DNA of 46,990 nucleotides from Ectocarpus siliculosus (lineage: Eukaryota; Sar; Phaeophyceae; Ectocarpales; Ectocarpaceae). A program made the translations under genes and the position numbers. Under the pieces are notes generated by a model. It was not told the origin of the DNA. It worked only from the letters and a program-made list of their open reading frames with translations, and ran no database searches. Of this stretch, positions 9,601-20,242 are shown piece after piece. The number at the start of each line of letters is the position of its first letter. Positions within the stretch are counted from its first letter, which is position 1. Location: contig FN649748.1 in NCBI GenBank assembly GCA_000310025.1, positions 1,770,656 through 1,817,645 of the forward strand, in the 5' to 3' direction.

Positions 9601-12387
9601 GAGACTCTTCCCCTGCAGTAGTGGTGCCAGCCAAACTGCTTCCCAGGTCAAGGTCGTGTCCTTGTCGACCACCGTCAGGTTGGTTTCTATACCCCCGTCG
9701 GCGTAAACTCACCAATATGACCTATGCTCCCCCATCAAATCGATCCTGGATGGATGTAAAACCTGCACGTTTTTCAAGTCCTATACCCTTCGCCTGGCTG
9801 AGCGGTTCGTTCCTGTCATGCGGTTTGACGCTAGAAGTTGGCGGTCGTTTGGGCAAGGGAATAAAAAGAGCCGCCGTGCCCTCAACTCCTCACGCCCCCG
9901 TTTCCCCGTCCGTGCCACGCCATCGAATGCCCTGCTGTACCTGTCCGAAACAATATCTACATGTGCAGGACGAGGTGACGCTTCGCAACCAGATCGACCC
10001 TCGCGCCCGCGCAGCCCTGCTCAATCCGGAGCACCTGTATGACGGCCTCACCGACGGAGTCAAGGAGAAGGTGAGAGCACCGAACGACAGTATTTTCGGA
10101 GTATGGAACATTTGTGCAAACTATTGATCTCATGGATCAACGGCGAACCGCTAGACCAACGAAACAATACTGATACCGCTATTCATGATGAACATAGTCT
10201 ATCGTGCATACCTTGAACGTTTCGTTCTATGCACCACCTGTCACCGGTTTTGACCAAATCAAGAGTCTCCAACCGAAAGGACCATGGACCTTCGGAATCT
10301 AGCTTAGGAAGCGCGTGTAACTTCCAAGTTGTTTCACCCATCCATCCATGCCCTTGGTAGTGATTTCAGCCTGCACCCCGTTCACAATACATCCGCGAGG
10401 GTATATGACCAAGGCGTGTTGACTCTGCACCTGGTACTCCTTAAACCGCGTGGAAAGCCTGTCAGCCCGAGAAACCGAGACTGATCGCGTCCGAAACGAC
10501 AAACAAATGACTGAGCCGCTGATAGAAGACCTTATTTTCACACGCACGTTTATTTTCAGTCTCAGGCAACAAGCGATTTTATGACCCCGCCGAAAAGCCA
10601 TTTAGAGGTGAGATTGGAGTGAGTGTTGCGCCCCTTATTGCACGTTGCCTTCTCCAGCTTATCACTCTTCTTTTGACCATCTGTTCTCCTCCGTCCTCCC
10701 TCTTTCCGTTACCGCCTGTGCTTGTAAGGTAATCATCCTTCTCGCCAAGGCGCTCTCGCCAGACCCGACCAAGCGACCTCCCATGGCCGAGATGCTCGCC
10801 GAGTTGGACGACATGAACGAGTGCCTGCTCGAGATCGAGACCCGGGGCGTCATCTTGGCGGCGATGGCAGCGGTGGCTGGGGGGGGGGCGTCCCGAACGG
10901 TCAGCACAGGCGCCGGAAAGGGTGGCGTCGCCGACGACCACGGAGCGCCCCACCCGCCGCCGCCGCTGCCCGCTACCCTCGAGCCGGTGTCTGGAGCTTT
11001 CGAAGGACGCGGGAGCGCCGTTCCACAGCAGGTCGCGGCCGTTGCAGGGGTAAACGTCATCCCGTCGATCATCCCGGAGGTGGCGGTGGGCCCCGCCGTT
11101 TCGAGGGAAACAGCCGACGGTAGTGCTGCTGCTGAGGAGGAGGAGGGAGGAGGAGGCGGACGTTCAGCTCTTGCTCCACTGGCGACGCCAGCCACCGACG
11201 TACAGAGGTCGACCGTATCCCGACCCCTCCAGGAAGGTTCCGTGCCCGTGTTGGGAGTTGTTTCTGGAGGAATACCGTCCCATAACGGTCGCAGCGGGGG
11301 TAGTCACCATGTTGTGCCGGTCGCAAGCACAGCATCGGTTGTCCAGAGCGAAGTTGTTACCGGGGGGTCCGCGGCGGTGATGCCGGTGTCTGCTGGTGCG
11401 GGGGGAGGGGTGGCGGTGACGGCGGCGGTGGGAGGAGGAAGGAGAGTGGTGGACAGCCAAGCACGCCTCCTGCAGTATCCAGCGAGGCGAAGGTCACCAC
11501 GCACCGGCGATGTAGCGGCGGCACATGGAGTGGTAAAGGCAAAAGGAGGCCGAGGGACAGGGTTGGTGCCACGGGCGTTGGCGGTGAACGATGCCGCTCC
11601 CTATGTCGTTGGAGGAGGTGACGGAGGGGGGCTTCGCACGTCGCACCACAGCAACCGACTCCCTGCGGGTCCTGCGCCGAGGAGGTCCACCACCAGGAGG
11701 AACGCGGCCGGTGGTGCAAGAATGGACGCCGACCGTGTCACCAATTCCCACAGGGCCACCAACACTGCACGGGGGGGGGTCCCGCCGTTCGCCCACCGAC
11801 AACGCCGATTCAACCCCCGCGGTCCCCAAGGCCAGGGCAGGACGAATGCCTGCCACGGTGGGCACCACAGCGGCAGCAGGAGCCACGGATCTTCTTCTTC
11901 CCTCCGCCAGGGACACCGCCACCAACACCACACCGGCGTGCCGCTTGCATGGGGGCACCACCACCTCCCCGCCGCGGCGAACAACCTGGTGCTGCCGCGC
12001 CCGCACCCGCAGTTCCGGGTATACCCGCAGCACCAGCAGTCGTGGGGCGTGGGGGGAGTAGGTGTCGCACCCTCTCAGTACTTCCCTTCGGGGTCCTCGA
12101 CAAGGCAGACGCACCAGGGTGGATATGTCGGGGGAGGAAGAGCAGGCGTGTTCCGCCCGTCCCAAGCCCCGGTGCCGCTGCCACCGGTACCACAACCTTC
12201 GATTTACCACGACCCGAGGTACGCGGGAGGATGCGGCGGCGGCGGCTGCGGCGGGTGGGGTGTACCCCGTGCGCCAGGACACATGCCGTTTATCCCGGGT
12301 GGAGCGTTCTTGCCTGTCAACTACCCACTGGCGACAGGTGTCAACGGGTTCCCGCCCAGGTGGCAGAAAACGTGCGTTGTGCGGTGA
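572..12387 (+). CDS. Divergent protein kinase with long low-complexity flanks (5' partial, 10 exons seen)
   Basis: Exons: 572-2185, 2923-3006, 3984-4322, 4965-5047, 5620-5766, 7443-7585, 8581-8753, 9021-9104, 9969-10070, 10729-12387. They sum to 4428 nt in one frame (at least 1475 aa). The first ~540 residues are Ala/Gly/Ser-rich with a poly-Ala run. A charged helical stretch leads into the kinase domain. Visible motifs: Gly-rich loop LGQGTFGIV; VAIK-like AAKEFKD; helix C LLTEMIV; catalytic loop SHNDVKPGN; metal loop DLG; subdomain IX PSQDVFALAHMVL; and PDPTKRP near the end. Lys, catalytic Asp, the loop Lys and Asn are kept, but HRD is HND and DFG is DLG, so activity is likely but not certain. 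The C-terminal ~500 residues are Gly/Pro/His-rich and probably disordered. The acceptor of exon 4965 could instead be ~50 bases further in, in the same frame. The exon before 572 is not in the window or not recognised. The subfamily is not clear; tyrosine-kinase-like Ser/Thr kinases are the nearest guess. Confidence 0.88.
1018..1103 (+). repeat. Interrupted (CAG)n repeat in kinase exon
   Basis: Two CAG runs, at about 1018-1043 and 1074-1100, are separated by an imperfect stretch. In the gene frame they read GCA and give poly-alanine; in another frame they would give poly-glutamine. Length variation here would change the alanine tract without breaking the frame. Confidence 0.9.
6080..6250 (+). 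pseudogene. Decayed direct copy of the kinase catalytic-loop exon
   Basis: It matches 7383-7545 including the intron end, with TTTTTCCAG as former acceptor, and the exon start TTGTCCGACATGGCTCGAGG. Extra bases near 6206 break the frame and the catalytic Asp codon is altered, leaving only the VKPGN part readable. It shares changes with the inverted copy next to it (GGCTAT start, AATT..GCACA), so those two copies split after separating from the functional exon. Confidence 0.8.
6284..6446 (-). pseudogene. Inverted copy of the kinase catalytic-loop exon, still open
   Basis: Read on the minus strand it gives SDMARGLGHLGRHG and then QNDVKPGNMLVFQ. It therefore keeps the catalytic Asp, Lys and Asn in frame, with CCAG in front of it where the acceptor would be. 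It lies antisense inside a kinase intron, so it is not used by the plus-strand gene. No donor follows it and it reads into the neighbouring copy. Confidence 0.8.
9506..9640 (+). repeat. Short direct duplication in a kinase intron
   Basis: A block starting CCAATCGATGAGACT and ending GGTGCCAGCCAAACT occurs at 9506-9546 and again at 9592-9635, with a few differences. Confidence 0.85.
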
Positions 12388-13603
12388 TGTACACTGTACA
12401 TATTTTGATGAGACGAAGAGCGTCTCAACTGTCTCAACGGATGCGTGTTTTCTTGGGCGTGTGTGTGCCCCTGTATCACGGAGAGGCGCGGAGATCGCAT
12501 GTACAATATTATCGTGATTATGAGCAGCTATAGATACTATTCGGTTCCTGTGATTCAAAGGGAGGCGCTTTGGAACGGCACTTACTCTTTTGCTAGGGGG
12601 AGGGCCGGATGTAGATCTAACCGGGAGGGAGCTAGCTAGTGGTCTTTCGGTGGCGGGGGCTGCCCATGTAATTCGATCATGACGTTGTGAAGTGATGCGA
12701 GAAGTGCAGTGGGAGTAGTTTCTCGACCTCAACGGTACGCTGGTGTTCGACGAAACGGGGTAGCACAACGTTTCGAATATTGTACAAGAGGGGGTAAGAG
12801 AGGAAGAGAATAATCTGCTCCGAGATTGTGGCATCTATGCTGTTGGTTCGCCCGCTTGAAGCAAGTACAACTCGTCTGTGTGTTTGACGAAACGGGGTAG
12901 CACAACGTTTCGAATATTCTACAAGGGGGTAAGAGAGGAAGAGGATAATCTGCTCCGAGATTGTGGCGTCTATGCTGTTGGTTCGCCCGCTTGAAGCAGG
13001 TACAACTCGTCGGTGCACACGAAACAGAGGCCAACGTCTCGACTGTTGTACATAGCACGCCACGCCGGGCGGTCGCAGTTGCCAGCCACCAAAGGCTCAA
13101 TCAAGGCTGTGACCATCATGGGATCGCTCGCTCGAAGCTTCTTCTTGACGCCGTTGTTTGTTTTGTCGACTGAGTGACCGAGCCAAGTGTGCTGAAGTCC
13201 CGCGTCCCGCGACACACGCACCCGTTCATGATGAGAGATGTTCGCTGTTGTTTTCTTCCCCTCTTTCCATTCTCTGTCGCGCCGAATCCCGGCTGATTTT
13301 CTCCTCTGGGTCCACTACAGCAACCGAACGTGAAGCGAAAAGTCACCCTACACCCCAGCACACACGCTATGGGTGAAGCGAAAGGCCACCCCACACCTAC
13401 ATAACACCTATTTAACACACACGACAACAACGACATTGCCGCATTTCTTTTTTTTTGCATCTCCCGATCAGTCCCCGATCCCCCCTCTCAGGGTTTCGTA
13501 GTGTAAGAGCTGGCCTCACACACATGATTGCGCATGTGTGTGAGCACCACGCTGCTGGGGCATCTTCTGTACCGTAGTTAGACACCTGTGCGACTGGGGA
13601 GAT
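12388..13603. other. Intergenic region between kinase and oxidoreductase genes
   Basis: It should hold the kinase 3' untranslated region and the promoter of the next gene, which is transcribed in the same direction. Apart from the tandem duplication at 12744-13017 I see no gene. Short minus-strand open frames cross the duplication but only repeat its unit. Confidence 0.6.
12744..13017 (+). repeat. Tandem duplication, 137-bp unit, two copies
   Basis: Units 12744-12880 and 12881-13017 both run from TGTT(C/T)GACGAAACGGGG to GTACAACTCGTC. They differ by only a few substitutions and a 3-base indel near GTACAAG. High identity suggests a recent event. Confidence 0.92.
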
Positions 13604-16600
13604 ATGAAGTCTTCTCTCGCTCTCTCGCTGTGCTTCCTCGCCGGGGGGGCCCAAGCGTTCGTCGGCCATGTCCCCGTCTCGCAGCCTCGATCCCCGTGGG
13701 GGGGGTTTTCCTCCTCGTCCTCGGTAGCAACGAGAGCAGCAGCATCGGTGCCGGCGCCAAGAGCGGAGAGGAGGACCGCCGGGCGGGTTGTGGTGACGAA
13801 GATGGGGTGGGGAGACGACGTGGTCTTCAGTAAGGTGTGTACGCAACCACCAGAGCGGAGGGATGGTGAGAGGGTTTAAAGGCGCGGTTTAAGCAGTGTA
13901 GTTGGGCGGTAGGTTGATCAGGGCCGAAGTTTGAGGTATTGAGAACAGCAGTACCGCGGGTGCCTGCGGCGGCGGTTCGTGAGAGGAATGGAAACAAAAT
14001 GTCGCACGACATACAGCTTTTTGTACCGGGTACTTCGTAGGTGATAAGAAGAGAGGCGAGAGGGCTGGACGGTTGACCGTGTTCTCGACGGACATACTCG
14101 ATCGCCGTTTTGATTGTGTGGCCTTCCCACCTGGTGTGCTACACACAAGTCACGATTTCAACATTTGAACCGCCTCTCTCTCTCCGCTGGCAGCTGGCGG
14201 ACCTCAGAGCGATGGGAGCGATGACTCTTGGAAGAGGATGTACATATGCATATGCATACGACAGAACAACCAATTCAAAATTTGCCGTTTTGCTATCTAG
14301 TCTTACGCCGTACTTCCTAGCTGGGATACATACACCCCATTGCACAAGCGCATGATTTCAGCAACTGCTCTGGACCGCAGGCGTAGCGCTTTATCCCGTC
14401 GCTGCCATCACATCAACCGCTGCTGTTGTCATGTTCGGGTGATTCCCTTCCGCTGCCATTGGTGAATATTCCGCATACTGCATGTCGCGGCACGTTCGTG
14501 ATCATGAATTGCTGTCTGCAGTACCAACCCTTGCTATATACAGCAGTAGGCGGACGGACATGATCGTCGAAGCTGTATTTGTGCCCAAAGTGGTGCGTGC
14601 GCGTGGCCTTTAGCTCTTCCGGGTGCACAGCTTTACAACGCAGGTTGTGGTGCAAGAACAGACGAGTTGAGCCGCTGCCAAATATTTCAAACGCTGAAAA
14701 AGAAAAGTGCTGTTTCAACGTCGAGAATGCGCGTAAAAACTAAAAAGCAATACATGTAGGCGAGCGGGATCTGCTTTTCGATGATCAATCCTTATCCGTC
14801 GTCACGCCGTCTAAACCGTGGGTCCGTCCTGCTACGTATTTGCTTCCTGCCTTGATACTCTGGCTGAAGAGCTCCGATTCGGGGGTCAAGCTCTTCGTCT
14901 CCATCGAGCATGCATACAATTGTATACATGCCTTCGCTTTTCATCGTGAGGAAATAGGCACTATCCCACCGTTTGTCTCAATCCAACCCTATTTTCGCTC
15001 CCCCCTCCCGCTCTCTCCCCACCTCCGCCTCTTTCTGCTTTTCTCGTATTTTCTCTCCCGCGACTTTCGTCTCGGCACCCTCGTTCTGCCTAGGCCAAGG
15101 TAGTCGAGACGGGCAAGGTGAGCATCGCCGGTGTGTGCCGCAGCAAGAGGTTAGGGAGTCCCGAGTGTTGATGTGGTAAGCCGCAGCGGGCTATGGTGTG
15201 TAGCAGCACGGCGAGGTGCGGCGAAGTGTGTGAGTTTGTTGCAACCCCATCATCTGGGCAAGCGCTGGCATGTCTGTTTAACACGGCAGTTTGAGCTCTG
15301 TTCGACGTTGTTGTTGTTGTTGTTGTTGTTTTTGTTTGTTTTTTTCCCATCATTGGACTCTGTTGTCTGCCCCTCTGGCCCCCATCCTCCTCTGGCCCCC
15401 ATCCTCCACTTCTACTAGCAAGACGACCCAACCGGGATCACATAGGAGGGGGGGGTTGGACCCCCTCCTGCGGTTCCTGCCTGAGATATATTTTTATCGC
15501 GAGAAGGGTACAGCAATCCCTTCCCTCGCGACTTATGAAGTCGATCTAGTTTACTAACGACGAGCTCTGCAGCGCGTCGCTTCCAACCTAGACCAGGATT
15601 TATTTAGTGAGAAAAAGAACTCACTTTTGCCGGGACTCGAACCCATGACCTGACCCTTAGTAGGATGCGAGGGTACCCATTAGACCGCCGGGGCGACTTG
15701 TGTTTGTTGCTGGTGCTGCTGCCGCTCTTGTTGCCCGTCCTCAGATCGCAGAGTGCGTACCCCATTATCTGGACAAGCGCTGGCATGCCTGTACCGCATT
15801 GGTTCACCTTCTGGTCGGCGTTGTTTTGGTTGCTGCTGCTGCTGCTGCTGCTGCCGCTGCTGCCGCTGCTGTTTCCCTTGCTCAGATCGCAGCTGGCATG
15901 TCTGTGTATCAAAGTACTGCGTATGTTCTGGTCGGCGTTGTTGTTGTTGCTGCTGCTGCTGCTGCTGATTCTGCTGATGCTGCTATCGCTGCTGTTGCCT
16001 TTGCTCAGATCGCAGAGGGCCAGTACGCGCTGACGATCGACGCCGGGGACATCGCCAAGGAGTACACGGCACCGGGCCAGTACGTGCAGATCAAGGTGAC
16101 CTCCAGCGCTAAGCCGGGCTTCTTCGCGATCGCCTCTCCCCCGGATGCCAGGTACAGCAGCAGTACCACGCTTGTCCGACCTGATCTGATCGAGAATGCC
16201 GCACTCTTGCTGTAGAGCTTAACTTAACTCCCCTCGAAAACCCACCATCTCACCCCGCACTCGGGGGGGAATGATTGCACCTCACTCGCACTCGTGCTGT
16301 AGCTTGCAGTTTTTTCTTGTTCTTGTCCTATAATAGACTCCCATTGTTTCTTGCCTTGGCATGAGCACGCTGTGCACTTTCCAGCACCCCCGCTCACTCG
16401 CTCGCTTGCTCGCTCTCCATGCCTCTTCAGCTGCTGTATAGCATCACGGGCTTTCTTTCTTGTCCATATTTTCTGATCGCCAGCATATCCCTGTCGGTAT
16501 GTGTCTGCCGCAAGGTCAGTCCAAGTGGGAGCAAAAAACGTTCCGAAAAAGAAACTTTATCATCTCCAGCGCAGACCCGAGTGGCAGCGCGCAAACAAGT

Positions 16601-19600
16601 CGAGATGTAGACACAAGGAAGCACCCAAACGCTGAGGCTTGGAGGGTTGGTTGGTTGTGTACGATATTCCTAGCGAAGTATGCATACCACTTCCAACTAA
16701 TCGTTGCGGGATATTGTTCCTTCGCGCATCCCCTTCCGCGAAACCGTGGAGGGCTCATGTTGGACTTCTCCACCGACTACTCCAATAGGCCCATCCACCC
16801 CCCACCAGAGGTGTGGAAATGCTTTTCAAAGACAAATCAGCCACGCCTGTTGTTGAGACCAAAAAGTGTTCGCTCGTTGTTTGTACTCCCCCCCCCCCCT
16901 GCTTCTTCTTGTGCGCCCCCATTGTGCTCATCCCCATCCGCATCCTTACCCTCCTGATGGGGCGACGCATGTACTCCCCGCCCCTGCGTCTTCCTTTTTC
17001 CCACCTGCACTAAACCCTCATCCTTGTCCTTGTCCTTACGTTAACAGCAGCGGCTCCCTGGAGTTCCTGATCAAGGAGAACGACGCAACGAAGGCGTTGG
17101 TCGGGGTCAAGGCCGGGGGCTCCGTGGAGGTTTCTACCGTCATGGGCAAGGGGTTCCCCATCAAGGAGAACTTCACCGGATACAAGTATGACTTCCCCGT
17201 GCAGAACGTCGTGCTGTCGGCGTCGGGCACCGGGTAAGTGAGTGCGTGTTATCTGCTACTAAATAGGTAGAGCGCTGTTGAGGTCGAGGTGCGGCGTGTT
17301 TACGTCACAGACACTTGTGGCGGCTGTACTTTTTGAACCTCTACTTTCGGCGGAGGCTTGGGGGTTCTTGGCTCCTCTCGTGGGCTACCAATGGCGGCGA
17401 TAATTGAGGTTCTTGACCAGGCTCACAAATGATGGTCCACGTTCTCATTAGTTTTGATCTGTAGCGTTGAGGTTAACTGCCAATTGTTACCTATGGGTGC
17501 TATCTGTATCATGTGTTTTCGGGTGTCGCAAGGCTGGCAGTGGAAAGGACGCAGCCCAAATTTTGGTCGTTGCGTGTATGACATGCGTGTAACAGACATG
17601 CGTGTAACAATGAAATAGCCTGTGAAACGTGAATCCTCTGAGGGACCACCGGATATTGAAAAAGAGTTTTTTCCAGGATACAAAACTGCGTTCCGCGAGG
17701 AAGCTTGAACCAACCACCAAGACGGCCAGGTCGAAGAGACGCAGGCATTGCTTTGTGGTTGGCACAACAAATTTTCTGCGACGCGACAGATGATTCGGTT
17801 TCGTTTTTTTTTTCCGGGTCAACAGCTTCCGGGTTGCCTACCTGCATCGGTGACTCCCCTTTTGTGAAAATTTCTTATGCTGCGAAAAGGTCGTGCATGA
17901 ACCAATCCGGGTAGAACCCCCTCCCCCCCTCCCCCCTCCTTTTTTGGAGGTTTCCCTGCATTTGGCGGTGTGTAGCAGACGACAAATGCAAAGAACGACC
18001 GTATGCATAGACCCTCTCCCGCGGCAACAGCACGAATTGGCAGGAGGTTGTAGGACAAGGCAGTGCCGACGTCCCTTCCCTTTTCGTGATACGATGCCCC
18101 ACGGATAGGTGTTCCCGGTGGGAATCCCCCCCGTTGGCCTCGGGAAAAGAAACACTTATTTCCGTCTTGAGTTGGAACCGGCGTGTGAGATAGATGGTAC
18201 AAACTCCTGCCCGAATATTGAGCTTATGGCGTTGTGGCTGCCAGAAGCGCGATGGAGCGCTCCGTGAATCGCGCCCTAGCTGATGCACAGGACGGTTTCA
18301 TCCAACGGAGTAAACTTGTGGCAGTATACGGCCTCGGAGCTTGTCCTCCCTGGTGGGTGCCGCGGCCAAATTGTTGTACCGTGTTCTTCCCCTCGATGGT
18401 CGAGTTGGAGCGAGCCCTCCCTGCAGCTAACCTAATAGCTCATTTGTCCCCGTGTTGTTTTTTCCGCCATTTTTTGTTTTTGTGGGGGTCGGGGAAACAA
18501 CAGCATCGCTCCTTTCCGCGCGGCAATCGAGTCCGGGGCGCTGGAGCTGCCGGATGCCGATGATGACGGGGTGTTTGGTCGCTCGTGCAAGCTCTACTGG
18601 GGCTGCCGCGACGAGGAGAGCATGCCGTGGAAGGACCGGGTGGAGGCGTGGGACAAGCGGGGGGTCGAGGTGGTGGTCGTCCTCTCTCAGCCAAGTGAGT
18701 TGAGAGGGGAGGGAGGGGTCTTCTCGCTTGAGTGTACAGTAGAGGGGGGGGGGAGGGGGGTGTACTCATAGTCGTGCATGCCGTAGTCGTTCGACCATTG
18801 ACCTCGCATCCCTGCAAAGCCGGGACGGAGCACGCCGGGTTCTCACCGGATCAAGCTCTCACATCACCAAGCGCGGAAGCACCGTGAGGTATTCGGCGAG
18901 TCGCATCGAGGGTGCGCTGCATCCTGCTAAGGGTGGTCCGCATCTTGTGCTTACTTCCTTGCTTACGGATGACAGCTGCGTATGACTTAATTTATTTTCT
19001 GGTGCTTTCACTTCCGGAGATAGTTGGAAGCTCTGTGTAACTGCCTCGAGGGTGCTTGACCAATTTAACACAACGTGGTGCGATCATTCCCTTTGCGCGG
19101 AGTGAGGGTTCTCGACCCCGCACAACATGATCTACTCGACCACCATTATGGTTACCGCAAGAAAAAACCACGAGGCAACAGAAAAAATGGTAACCTGGTT
19201 GCCGAGCTCACGAAGTGATCGGCTTGTTTTACAACGTCGTTGCCAAGCGACGAAAACCCGACCCCGAAGGCAAACACCGAGGGGGGGGGGGTACAGTAGC
19301 GCGGGGGGGGCTCAATGACAACACGGTTGGCACCGGTGGCCTTGTATAGCGCCAGTGACAACGCTTGGCACAGACTGAATCACCAGGTCATTCTGTACAA
19401 TGAATAGCGCCGTTCACTCTAAATAACGCCGGTCGATTCGCCGGGCACATACCGGCGTTGTTGAAGCCCCCCCCNNNNNNNNNNNNNNNNNNNNNNNNNN
19501 NNNNNNNNNNNNNNNNNNNNNNNNNNNNNNNNNNNNNNNNNNNTCTCTTTCGGTTGGGTCCGGACTGCTCGGTCATGGGCGAGCCCGCCACCGAGCTTGA

Positions 19601-20242
19601 CGATGGCATCAATAAGCCCCCCCCCCCCCCCATCCCGACCTCACCGCACCCACGTCTCCCCCCCCCGTGCAAGTACAGCTGTAGAAACAGAAAACGTACC
19701 GCCGAATCGAAACCAAACCCCACCCACCCTCACCACGCAGAACGTACCCCACCGCGGCACCCCGATGACACCCTAGTTAGCCAACCGGTCCCACCACATG
19801 TTCTTTCTACCCCAACGGTGCCTCGCTCAACTCACCCCCACCAACCCCCCTCATCCAATGGTCGTGCCCCCTTCTATTTTGGACGCATGGGATTTACACT
19901 CTTGGGTACGCCTTTGGGCGTAATACCCCACCCGGGGTCACACAGATTGTCACACAGACTGGACTCCTTTTTTCAAGATCCCTTGCCCGCGATGTACTAG
20001 TACGTGTCCCCTCGTGTGACGTGTGCCCCCCCCCCCCACTCTTACCGTTATCCGCACCAACAACAGGCGAGTCCTGGACCGGCCGAACGGGTTTCGTGCA
20101 GCAGGCCATCAAGGAGGAAGGCATCCCCCTGCCGCGCAACAGCGCGGTGCTCGTATGCGGGCACAAGGAGATGGCGGAAGAAGTGAAGGAGATTGCCGAA
20201 AAGGCCGGCGTGCTGGATGGCCGAGTACTCTCCAACTTCTAG
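13604..20242 (+). CDS. Plastid-targeted FNR-like FAD/NAD(P)-binding oxidoreductase (pKIWI502 type), 6 exons
   Basis: Exons: 13604-13834, 15094-15117, 16009-16151, 17048-17233, 18504-18694, 20067-20242; 951 nt, 316 aa, about the length of the plant proteins. The N-terminus is a signal peptide ending AQA-FVG, the Phe at +1 matching the ASAFAP motif of complex-plastid proteins, followed by a Ser-rich transit region. Next comes a flavin-binding barrel with PGQYVQIKV and FAIASPP. The nucleotide-binding half has SASGTGIAPFRAAIESG, LYWGCRDEESM and WTGRTGFVQ, then VLVCGHKEMAEEV, and the protein ends in LSNF as pKIWI502 proteins end in KNF. It probably transfers electrons between NAD(P)H and a flavin in the stroma; the physiological substrate of this family is not settled. 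The second exon is only 24 nt, chosen because it keeps phase 0 on both sides. The 69-N gap lies in the last intron and does not affect coding. Confidence 0.92.
15625..15696 (-). tRNA. tRNA-like sequence, probably a pseudogene or tRNA-derived repeat
   Basis: The minus strand carries a good A box (GGTCTAATGGG) and B box (GGGTTCGAGTCCC) about 30 bases apart, with a stem-loop between them. ATCC pairs with GGGT around a 7-base loop TACTAAG, giving anticodon position CTA. The 5' end (GCCCCGG) does not pair with the 3' end (GGCAAAA), so there is no acceptor stem. It is therefore unlikely to be a working tRNA. It lies in an intron of the oxidoreductase gene, antisense to it. Confidence 0.5.
15742..16020 (+). 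repeat. Triplicated 3' splice site (CTG/TTG tract plus CAGATCGCAG)
   Basis: The sequence CTCAGATCGCAG occurs ending at 15752, 15893 and 16016. Before each is a pyrimidine-rich GCTGCTGTTG-type tract. The third copy is the acceptor I use for the exon at 16009. The other two would start exons at 15745 and 15886. The spacing to 16009 is 264 and 123 nt, both multiples of three, and the frame is open through all of it. The middle of the unit (TCTGGACAAGCGCTGGCATG) also occurs once more, slightly changed, at about 15252-15273. Confidence 0.88.
19475..19543. other. Assembly gap (69 N)
   Basis: A run of N interrupts the last intron of the oxidoreductase gene, directly after a poly-C run that probably stopped the sequencing. 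The true length is unknown. Confidence 0.99.
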
